A stretch of DNA of 21,202 nucleotides from positions 1 through 21,202 of IMG/VR virus record IMGVR_UViG_3300034375_003529, one strand, 5' to 3'. Shown one piece after another: positions 17,179 to 21,202 of this stretch; positions within the stretch are counted from its first letter, which is position 1; the number at the start of each line of letters is the position of its first letter. The stretch is from a virus. A program made the position numbers and the translations under genes. The notes under the pieces are model-generated. The model worked only from the letters and a program-made list of their open reading frames with translations. It did no database searches and had not been told where the DNA came from.

Positions 17179-17563
17179 GCTGATTGGCCCAATATCTACG
17201 CTGCTAGATAAGGTCATACCGGATGCCGATGAACGTCATCGCTTGGCGTTCGAGATCAGCACACTAGCGGAGAAGCAAGCGCATGAGATTGCCCAGGCTC
17301 AAATCGCTGTCAATCGAGAAGAGGCTACAAGCCATTCGATCTTCGTTGCCGGATGGCGCCCAATGGTGGGCTGGGTGTGCTGTGCCGGTCTTGCGGCTAA
17401 TTATTTGCTCGTGCCTGTTTGCAATTTTATACTTACTATCACTGAATCCCCTATCACCGTTCCACCACTAGACCTGAGTGAGATGATGCCCGTGCTGCTT
17501 GGCATGTTGGGGCTTGGATCGCTGCGTACATGGGAAAAAACCAAAGGGGTAGCTAGGACATGA
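17168..17563 (+). CDS. holin, GTA-type 3TM family
   Basis: A 131-residue protein. ATG 17168 is preferred over the TTG 18 bases upstream. The N-terminal 55 residues form charged helices (PDADERHRLAFEISTLAEKQ). The signature follows: HSIFVAGWRPMVGWVCCAGL with hydrophobic segments to about residue 90, a P-rich loop (SPITVPPLD), then MMPVLLGMLGLGSLRTWEKTKG. This matches the 'holin of 3TMs' family first named in gene transfer agents (PF11351). It would form the inner-membrane hole that releases the lysozyme encoded at 18041. It overlaps the coiled-coil gene by 11 bases. Confidence 0.88.
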   Translation: MLDKLIGPISTLLDKVIPDADERHRLAFEISTLAEKQAHEIAQAQIAVNREEATSHSIFVAGWRPMVGWVCCAGLAANYLLVPVCNFILTITESPITVPPLDLSEMMPVLLGMLGLGSLRTWEKTKGVART

Positions 17564-17577
17564 GGTATCTGCGCCTC

Positions 17578-17605
17578 TTAACATACACTCGGTGTACGAT
17601 AAGAT
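17578..17605 (+). promoter_or_regulatory. candidate sigma70-type promoter with an inverted repeat in its spacer
   Basis: The only sizeable gap in the rightward block (17564-17626) holds TTAACA at 17578-17583 and TAAGAT at 17600-17605, with a 16-base spacer. These match the -35 and -10 consensus at 5/6 and 4/6. The spacer contains a perfect 5-bp dyad, TACAC-TCG-GTGTA (17584-17596), placed like an operator. It precedes the small gene at 17627. Promoter activity is predicted, not shown. Confidence 0.45.
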
Positions 17606-17626
17606 ACAGTTACGCGAGGTAAATTC

Positions 17627-17836
17627 ATGTCACTAGCAAAAGACAAAAGACAGAGCACAATGCGTAAATTCAAGCCGGTAGCCAAGAAGGGTGGAGTTCC
17701 GGTAAAGTACACGAAAGGTGCAAAAGATCCCGAAGCGAGACGCAAAGAGATCAAGCGCACGGCAGAGCGATACCGCAAAGGTCTGCTAACAAAGGCCGAG
17801 ATGGATCGCATATCGAGAGAGAGATCGCGTGGCTGA
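17627..17836 (+). CDS. small basic protein
   Basis: A 69-residue, strongly basic protein rich in Lys and Arg, with an ordered helical second half (DPEARRKEIKRTAERYRKGL followed by TKAEMDRISRERSRG). I do not recognise it. No membrane segment is visible; the charge suggests nucleic-acid or virion binding. A GAGGT site at 17616-17620 lies 6 bases before the ATG. It is the first gene after the candidate promoter and overlaps the next start by 8 bases. Confidence 0.72.
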   Translation: MSLAKDKRQSTMRKFKPVAKKGGVPVKYTKGAKDPEARRKEIKRTAERYRKGLLTKAEMDRISRERSRG

Positions 17837-18041
17837 ATTTAAAGGCACTAGCACTGGGGGCTTCAGTCCTAGCATATTGAAGAAGGTCTACAAGCGTGGC
17901 CTGGGGGCATACTATTCAAGCGGTAGTCGTCCAAAGGTATCTGCACATCAGTGGGCGATGGGTCGCGTAAAATCATTTGTCAGTGGTAAAGGGGGCGCTC
18001 GCAAGGCCGACAAGGACTTACTGAGCAAAAACAAGAAGTAA
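17829..18041 (+). CDS. small basic conserved phage-type protein
   Basis: A 70-residue protein with a GTG start overlapping the previous gene, preceded by a purine-rich GAGAGAGAG tract. It contains the block GAYYSSGSRPKVSAHQWAMG followed by RVKSF and a basic tail (KGGARKADKDLLSKNKK). The SGSRP..SAHQWAM.RV.SF pattern recurs in small phage proteins of unknown function that I have seen in environmental phages; I cannot give a reliable family number. Its stop overlaps the lysozyme start (TAATG at 18039-18043). Confidence 0.75.
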   Translation: MAEFKGTSTGGFSPSILKKVYKRGLGAYYSSGSRPKVSAHQWAMGRVKSFVSGKGGARKADKDLLSKNKK

Positions 18042-18499
18042 TGAATACTCAAAGAGTAATCGAGCAGCTCAAGCGGCATGAGGGCTTGAGACTGTATGTC
18101 TACGATGACGCTACCGGCAGAGAGATTCGCAAGGGTTCCCGCGTACAGGGACACCCTACGATTGGCGTGGGCAGATTACTGACTAGCGCCCGAGGGCTAT
18201 CTACCATCGAGATAGAGATGCTCTTAGAAAACGATATTGAAGTAGTAGTCGATGAGCTAAACAGGAACGTCCCCTGGTGGAATGAACTGAACGAGGCTCG
18301 TCAAGCAGTAATGGTAAATCTATGTTTTAACCTGGGCTGGCCCAGACTATCGCTGTTCGAGAACATGCTAGATGCCGCAGAGAAAGGCAACTGGGACCGA
18401 GCATCCGATGAGTTAATGGACAGCAAGTGGTTTAGCCAGGTTGGCTTACGTGGGCTGGAGCTAGTAGAGCAGCTTAGAACTGGGGCATGGCAAGACTAG
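18041..18499 (+). CDS. endolysin: T4-type lysozyme (GH24 muramidase)
   Basis: A 152-residue muramidase that cleaves the MurNAc-GlcNAc bond of peptidoglycan. The E-D-T catalytic set of the T4 family is visible: E14 in KRHEGLRLYVY, D23 in YDDATG, and T40 in HPTIGVGRLL. The segment between D23 and T40 is about ten residues longer than in T4 (GREIRKGSRVQG). The C-terminal domain is also typical (QAVMVNLCFNLGWPRLSLF, then WFSQVGLRGLELVEQLRTGAW). There is no signal peptide or SAR segment, so export should depend on the holin encoded just upstream. It starts inside the previous stop codon. Confidence 0.93.
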   Translation: MNTQRVIEQLKRHEGLRLYVYDDATGREIRKGSRVQGHPTIGVGRLLTSARGLSTIEIEMLLENDIEVVVDELNRNVPWWNELNEARQAVMVNLCFNLGWPRLSLFENMLDAAEKGNWDRASDELMDSKWFSQVGLRGLELVEQLRTGAWQD

Positions 18500-18508
18500 G
18501 ATGACACT

Positions 18509-19546
18509 ATGGCAACAGAATACAGTGATGCTGAAATACTAGAAGCATACAAAACGTACAAAGAGGCTGGTAGCTACCGCGCTGCAGCCCAAATACTAGG
18601 CATAGACCGAGAGGTCGTTACCAAGCGCGTTAAGCAGTTTGAAGAAAAGCGCGGCTCTTTAGATAAAGCCGATCACTACGAAATCCCTCACCTACCTACC
18701 GAAGAAATGCCGACCGAAGAGCTGATCGAGCGTATGACTCGTGGCTTTGAGCGCAAGAAGAAGGCCAAACAAGCGAGGAAGTGGATCAATGTTAAGGTCG
18801 ATACTGACAAACCTATTGGGCTTGCTTTTCTGGGTGACCCTCACATTGATGACAGCGGTTGTGATTGGGCCACTCTTAGGCGCGATCTGGACATTATCAA
18901 GAATACACCAGGAATGCGTGGCTGCTCGCTCGGCGATGAGATCAACAACTGGGTAGGCAGACTGTCCCGGCTGTACTCAGAGCAAGAGACGACGGCAGCG
19001 CAGGCATGGCAGCTAGTGGAATGGCTTATCGAAGAAATGGACCCGCTGCTACTGATTGCCGGTAACCATGATATGTGGTCTGGCTCGGGCGATCCGGTGC
19101 AATGGATGAAAGGCCCGCACCATCTCTACGAGAAGTGGTCTGCCAGGGTACAGCTACAGTTTAAGAACGGTGTAGAGTGCCGCATCCACATGGCGCATGA
19201 TATGCCTGGTCACTCGCAATGGAACCCGCTACACGCGCAGATGAAGGCGGCTAAGTTCTGGTCTACCGCGCACCTCTACATTGCAGGACACCGGCACAAC
19301 TGGGCATTGGCGCAGGTAGAGTTACCAGAGATCGACACCTGCCCGTGGTTAGCCAGGGCGCGTGGCTATAAATTCTTTGATGATTACGCGCTGACTAGGG
19401 GGTATGATGAACAGCAGTACGGCCATGCGATTGGCGCTGTGATTGACCCACAAGCCAAGACGCCGGCTACATTAGTAACCTGCTTTGCTGACCTCGAAGA
19501 AACAGCAGAGTACCTGACGTGGAAGCGAGAGAGATACAATGGCTAA
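18509..19546 (+). CDS. HTH-metallophosphoesterase fusion protein
   Basis: A 345-residue two-part protein. Residues about 5-47 form a homeodomain-like helix-turn-helix (SDAEILEAYKTYKEAGSYRA to GIDREVVTKRVKQF), with a charged linker to about 95. Residues 104-320 form a calcineurin-like metallophosphoesterase with all metal-binding motifs: GDPHID (D110, H112), GDEINNW (D143), GNHD (N186, H187), H230 in MAHDMPGHSQW, and GHRHNW (H261, H263). The substrate may be a nucleic acid, since an HTH is attached and phage proteins of this sort are often near packaging or replication genes. That is inference. A dimetal phosphodiesterase or nuclease is the safest call. It overlaps the next gene by 8 bases. 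Confidence 0.85.
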   Translation: MATEYSDAEILEAYKTYKEAGSYRAAAQILGIDREVVTKRVKQFEEKRGSLDKADHYEIPHLPTEEMPTEELIERMTRGFERKKKAKQARKWINVKVDTDKPIGLAFLGDPHIDDSGCDWATLRRDLDIIKNTPGMRGCSLGDEINNWVGRLSRLYSEQETTAAQAWQLVEWLIEEMDPLLLIAGNHDMWSGSGDPVQWMKGPHHLYEKWSARVQLQFKNGVECRIHMAHDMPGHSQWNPLHAQMKAAKFWSTAHLYIAGHRHNWALAQVELPEIDTCPWLARARGYKFFDDYALTRGYDEQQYGHAIGAVIDPQAKTPATLVTCFADLEETAEYLTWKRERYNG

Positions 19547-19847
19547 GTCGGCAGCATGGCAGCGTAAAGCCGGTAAAAATCCAAGGGGAGGCTTGAATGA
19601 AAGAGGCCGTCGTTCGTATGAGCGTGAGAATCCTGGTAGTAACCTACGCGCTCCTGTTCGTTCTGGTGATAATCCTCGCCGTGCTAGTTTCCTTGCTCGT
19701 ATGGGTGGTATGCCTGGTCCTGAGCGAGATAGTAAGGGTAAGCCAACTCGTTTATTACTGTCTTTGCGCGCTTGGGGCGCAAGTTCAAAAGCGGACGCTA
19801 AAAGAAAAGCTGCCGCAATCAGCAAACGCAACAAGGCGAAAGCATAA
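19539..19847 (+). CDS. small basic conserved phage protein
   Basis: A 102-residue basic protein of a conserved phage family: AWQRKAGKNPRGGLNERGR, SGDNPRRASFLARMGGMPGP and KPTRLLLSLRAWGASSKADA are blocks that I recognise as recurring together. It may correspond to a DUF6321-type family, but I am unsure of the number. It has a purine-rich site upstream and starts 8 bases before the end of the phosphoesterase gene. Codons between about 19605 and 19780 end in T in 35 of 59 cases, against about 5 of 20 before and 2 of 18 after, coinciding with an overlapping hydrophobic ORF. Function unknown. Confidence 0.82.
   Translation: MAKSAAWQRKAGKNPRGGLNERGRRSYERENPGSNLRAPVRSGDNPRRASFLARMGGMPGPERDSKGKPTRLLLSLRAWGASSKADAKRKAAAISKRNKAKA
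19584..19591 (+). promoter_or_regulatory. ribosome binding site for the overlapping ORF at 19597
   Basis: AGGGGAGG lies 5 bases before ATG 19597, inside the gene at 19539. It is one of the strongest Shine-Dalgarno matches in the window. It also encodes the conserved residues RGG of the host gene, so selection on that protein could explain it. Confidence 0.5.
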
Positions 19848-19863
19848 TGTACGGCAAGGGTAA
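19597..19863 (+). CDS. candidate overlapping membrane-protein gene (possible lysis protein)
   Basis: An 88-residue ORF in the +1 frame relative to the gene at 19539, overlapping it almost completely. The product has a basic N-terminus (K2, R7, R11), about 32 uncharged hydrophobic residues (12-43, ILVVTYALLFVLVIILAVL and onward to VLS), a second hydrophobic stretch (48-61, VSQLVYYCLCALGA) and a basic tail (KRTLKEKLPQ, TRRKHNVRQG). This suggests one or two membrane helices. Support comes from the strong ribosome binding site at 19584-19591 and the T-ending codon bias of the host gene, confined to this part. It could be a second holin, antiholin or spanin-like protein, since no spanin is seen elsewhere. 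It may still be a chance ORF. Confidence 0.42.
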   Translation: MKEAVVRMSVRILVVTYALLFVLVIILAVLVSLLVWVVCLVLSEIVRVSQLVYYCLCALGAQVQKRTLKEKLPQSANATRRKHNVRQG

Positions 19864-19888
19864 AAAGAAAAAGCCTAAGGGCAAGTAG
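19847..19888 (+). CDS. 13-residue lysine-rich micro-ORF
   Basis: The ATG overlaps the stop of the preceding gene (TAATG at 19845-19849). The ORF encodes MYGKGKKKKPKGK and stops with TAG at 19886-19888, immediately next to the end of the convergent operon. No strong ribosome site is visible, so translation would rely on coupling. Tiny Lys/Gly-rich ORFs occur in phage genomes, but a 13-codon ORF can be chance. Confidence 0.35.
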   Translation: MYGKGKKKKPKGK

Positions 19889-20092
19889 TCATATAGACCA
19901 TTCAGCGATGCGGACGGGTTCGCCGTAGCGATTAACCACCGTCTTCATATCTGACTTGATCTTATGACCTTCTAGTCGCAGCTCGGATATGCGGGCTGGC
20001 GCCTCGATGATTCCAAGCTCTTCCCAGGCATTCAACCTGGTTAGTTTCTTACCTTCTTTGAGGTAAGTCAGTACACGTTTCTTCTGGCTCAT
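19889..20092 (-). CDS. helix-turn-helix protein
   Basis: A 67-residue protein with a winged-helix pattern: QKKRVLTYLKEGKKLTRLNA, ELGIIEAPARISELRLEGH and a wing-like KIKSDMKTVVNRYGEPVRIAE. This layout matches small phage helix-turn-helix proteins (HTH_39-like). It probably binds DNA as a regulator. A GGGAGG site lies 4 bases before the ATG. It is the last gene of the leftward operon, and its stop codon abuts the stop of the rightward micro-ORF with no gap and no visible terminator. Confidence 0.82.
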   Translation of the reverse strand: MSQKKRVLTYLKEGKKLTRLNAWEELGIIEAPARISELRLEGHKIKSDMKTVVNRYGEPVRIAEWSI

Positions 20093-20101
20093 GTTGCCTC
20101 C

Positions 20102-20308
20102 CTATTTCAGTAAGATATCGAGTGCGCGCTTCGCCATATCTGAAGCATCCCCGATGTGCTGCTTTGAAGCTATTTGTTCTAGCAAGAGAATCAATTCCTG
20201 ATTAACTCCAGCCGTTTGCTTGCATGTCACGCAATCCCCCCGGATGCCAATCTTCCGTGTGCGAATAGCATCCTTGATTACGTCCATGTCGTTCAGATTG
20301 TCTAGCAT
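20102..20308 (-). CDS. small hypothetical protein with CxxC motif
   Basis: A 68-residue protein that I do not recognise. It has a helical start (DNLNDMDVIKDAIRTRKI), a CxxC pair (GDCVTCKQ, C26 and C29) and a C-terminal helix (ELILLLEQIASKQ). The start is set by the strong site GAGGAGG at 20318-20324, which lies inside the upstream gene. The two genes overlap by 107 bases in different frames, unusually long for this otherwise tightly spaced operon. Confidence 0.7.
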   Translation of the reverse strand: MLDNLNDMDVIKDAIRTRKIGIRGDCVTCKQTAGVNQELILLLEQIASKQHIGDASDMAKRALDILLK

Positions 20309-20477
20309 CTCTTATATCCTCCTCGTACTTAGCAAGTTTTTTTCTTAGTTTTGCTAGTCCTGTTTTTTCAGCGTAGTAGACCTGATCCTTAGTCAATCCC
20401 ATCTCCTGCGCTATCTCGTCGTACCCCATTTCAGCAAGTTCATTCAACAAACCTCTGCGAACAAAGTCACTTGCCAT
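20202..20477 (-). CDS. sigma-region-4-like helix-turn-helix protein
   Basis: A 91-residue protein. ATG 20477 is chosen over the far upstream start at 20549 because GAGGGG lies about 7 bases before it. Residues about 8-50 resemble sigma70 region 4 or a related HTH (LLNELAEMGYDEIAQEMGLT, KDQVYYAEKTGLAKLRKKL). The tail from about residue 55 is polar, low in conserved-looking features, and overlaps the next gene by 107 bases. An in-frame run of seven adenines follows the HTH (codons R45-K46-K47). It is likely a transcription regulator. Confidence 0.72.
   Translation of the reverse strand: MASDFVRRGLLNELAEMGYDEIAQEMGLTKDQVYYAEKTGLAKLRKKLAKYEEDIRDARQSERHGRNQGCYSHTEDWHPGGLRDMQANGWS
20318..20324 (-). 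promoter_or_regulatory. strong ribosome binding site inside the upstream gene
   Basis: On the minus strand GAGGAGG lies 9 bases before ATG 20308. It fixes the start of the CxxC protein gene and shows that the 107-base overlap with the preceding gene is probably genuine. Confidence 0.75.
20337..20343 (-). other. in-frame A7 tract, possible slippage site
   Basis: On the minus strand the codons AGA AAA AAA contain A AAA AAA in the phase required for -1 frameshifting. A -1 shift would reach TAA (20331-20329) after two codons, giving a 49-residue protein that keeps only the HTH. No stimulatory structure is evident. Confidence 0.3.
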
Positions 20478-20799
20478 GTATGCACCCCTCTTTATGACCG
20501 CCAATCGTATCGCAGCGCAAACAGTAGTCACGCTTCCCATATATTTCATGGCGTATCATAGCCTTTCTAGGCATACGGCGGTGCCATTTTACAGTGCCAT
20601 CCGTGGACCTAATAAAACCAACTAGGTTATCTTCATAGGCCCACTCAAGCGCCCTGATAGCTGCGCCTGTGCTGATCTGTAGGCGCCTGGCTATCTCATC
20701 TTCGGTAAGCTGGCCGGGATCGGGTGAATCCCAGCCTAGCTCATCGAGGATTCGCTGCCAGATGTTGCTTCCATCAGCGACCTTTCGCTTGGGACTCAT
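20467..20799 (-). CDS. winged-helix protein with C-terminal Cys/His cluster
   Basis: A 110-residue protein. ATG 20799 is preferred over ATG 20823 because AGAGG lies about 9 bases upstream. Residues about 30-72 form a helix-turn-helix with a wing (LTEDEIARRLQISTGAAIRA, then LEWAYEDNLVGFIRSTDGTV). The C-terminus carries a possible zinc site: C93 and C96 in DYCLRCDT, then H102, C106 and H108 in GGHKEGCIH. It is probably a DNA-binding regulator. It overlaps both neighbours in the operon (26 and 11 bases). Confidence 0.78.
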   Translation of the reverse strand: MSPKRKVADGSNIWQRILDELGWDSPDPGQLTEDEIARRLQISTGAAIRALEWAYEDNLVGFIRSTDGTVKWHRRMPRKAMIRHEIYGKRDYCLRCDTIGGHKEGCIHGK

Positions 20800-20989
20800 A
20801 GCTAAAATCCTCTGCCTCTGCATCCCACCACTCGGGCGAGTGCTGCTCTAGCTGGTACTGATTACACTGCTTGTCCAGCTCGGCAGATAGTTTCTTGAGC
20901 GCCATGCGATAGTCGGAGCACACCACTACGATAGGGTTGATAGGACCGTACGCTTGTACAGTCCACCAATCCTTATCACGCTCCACCAT
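20774..20989 (-). CDS. small hypothetical protein
   Basis: A 71-residue protein beginning MVERDKDWWTVQAYGPINPI, with a helix (DYRMALKKLSAELDKQCNQY) and an acidic, Trp-containing end (PEWWDAEAEDFS). I do not recognise it. The start is uncertain: ATG 20989 overlaps the previous gene by 14 bases and is preferred, while ATG 21010 is the next in-frame choice. Neither has a strong ribosome site, which fits translational coupling to the excisionase-like gene. Confidence 0.6.
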   Translation of the reverse strand: MVERDKDWWTVQAYGPINPIVVVCSDYRMALKKLSAELDKQCNQYQLEQHSPEWWDAEAEDFSYESQAKGR

Positions 20990-21185
20990 CACTGCTGTCC
21001 CGCTGTGCATTCGATGCCAGGAATTTCTCGACTTCAGTCTTCGTGACAAAGTAACGAGTGCCTGTGTTAATGGAAGGAATACTTCCGTTTTGCACCAGAC
21101 GTAAAGCGCGCTTGTAATTTCTCGCGCTCCTTTCACCGAATAGATAATCAGCCAAGTCGCTGACCGGAATAAGTTCACCATTCAC
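20976..21185 (-). CDS. excisionase/AlpA-type helix-turn-helix protein
   Basis: A 69-residue protein with a MerR-type winged helix like phage excisionases and AlpA regulators: LIPVSDLADYLFGERSARN, then ALRLVQNGSIPSINTGTRYF and VTKTEVEKFLAS. The pattern of an HTH, a G.IP...TG.RY.V wing and a final K.E...FL helix is diagnostic of this group (HTH_17-like). A very good site (GGGAGGT) lies upstream of the ATG. No integrase is in the window, so a purely regulatory role is as likely as excision. It is the first leftward gene visible; the operon promoter lies beyond the window. Confidence 0.83.
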   Translation of the reverse strand: MNGELIPVSDLADYLFGERSARNYKRALRLVQNGSIPSINTGTRYFVTKTEVEKFLASNAQRDSSDGGA

Positions 21186-21202
21186 TGTTACCTCCCTGGG
21201 GC

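Noticed and set aside
17561-17576. Possible terminator after the holin gene (GAGG ... CCTC)
   Set aside because: Only a 4-bp stem with a mixed loop and no T tract after it.
18741-18956. 71-codon hydrophobic ORF inside the phosphoesterase gene
   Set aside because: It looks like a membrane protein, but it lies over the conserved metal-binding region, has no good ribosome site and lacks the local third-base bias seen at 19597.
19472-19834. 120-codon minus-strand ORF opposite the 19539 gene
   Set aside because: It is antisense to a conserved gene, Leu/Arg/Pro-rich in a way that follows from the opposite strand, and it spans the end of the phosphoesterase gene. No ribosome site was seen.
20202-20308. 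Frameshift fusion of the sigma-like gene with the CxxC protein gene
   Set aside because: The frame of the CxxC gene has an in-frame TAA just before its ATG, so neither a -1 nor a +1 shift at the A7 tract can fuse the two.
1-21202. tRNA genes, CRISPR arrays, insertion sequences or attachment sites
   Set aside because: No cloverleaf-like sequence, regular short repeats, transposase or integrase was seen; the excisionase-like protein alone is not evidence for an attachment site.

Overview
The window is one end of the virion-protein and lysis module of a podovirus-type tailed phage of a Gram-negative host. I cannot name the host. The case rests on an unbroken run of rightward, tightly packed or overlapping genes in T7-like order: end of a head-region gene, a strong terminator, tail tubular A-like, tail tubular B-like, three kinds of internal/ejection protein, receptor-binding fibres, holin, endolysin. 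The repeated stop/start overlaps (TAATG) and small hypothetical genes are also typical of phage. No portal, terminase, polymerase or integrase is present, so the rest of the genome lies outside the window. Gene style (small basic proteins, structural proteins built from inserted beta modules) resembles phages from aquatic metagenomes, but that is only an impression.

Layout. 1-110: 3' end of a head-region gene and a GC-rich intrinsic terminator. 123-3924: small hypothetical gene, tail tubular A-like gene and a 1005-residue tail tubular B-like gene carrying inserted modules. 3928-11088: internal virion proteins resembling T7 gp14 and gp15, then two overlapping genes in the place of gp16. The first of these two carries an FtsK-gamma-like winged helix. 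11091-16413: receptor-binding cassette with a T7-type anchored fibre ending in a beta-helix, a transglutaminase-like cysteine protease homologue, a second beta-helix spike, and a short fibre protein whose C-terminal domain is shared with the first fibre. 16422-17563: small virion-type proteins, a membrane-anchored coiled-coil protein and a GTA-type 3TM holin. 17578-19888: a candidate promoter, two small basic genes, a T4-type lysozyme, an HTH-metallophosphoesterase fusion, a small basic conserved gene that appears to contain a second, out-of-frame membrane-protein gene, and a 13-codon lysine-rich ORF. 19889-21185 (minus strand): six small overlapping genes rich in helix-turn-helix domains, meeting the rightward block end to end.

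How it works together. The rightward block would build the tail and the ejection machinery, bind and degrade surface polysaccharide, and lyse the host. The leftward block looks like a regulatory or early operon. The observation I most want checked is the overlapping membrane-protein ORF at 19597-19863. It has a near-ideal ribosome binding site, and the codons of its host gene become T-ending exactly where the overlapping frame is hydrophobic. No spanin was otherwise found. The second is the FtsK-gamma-like domain in an ejection protein.
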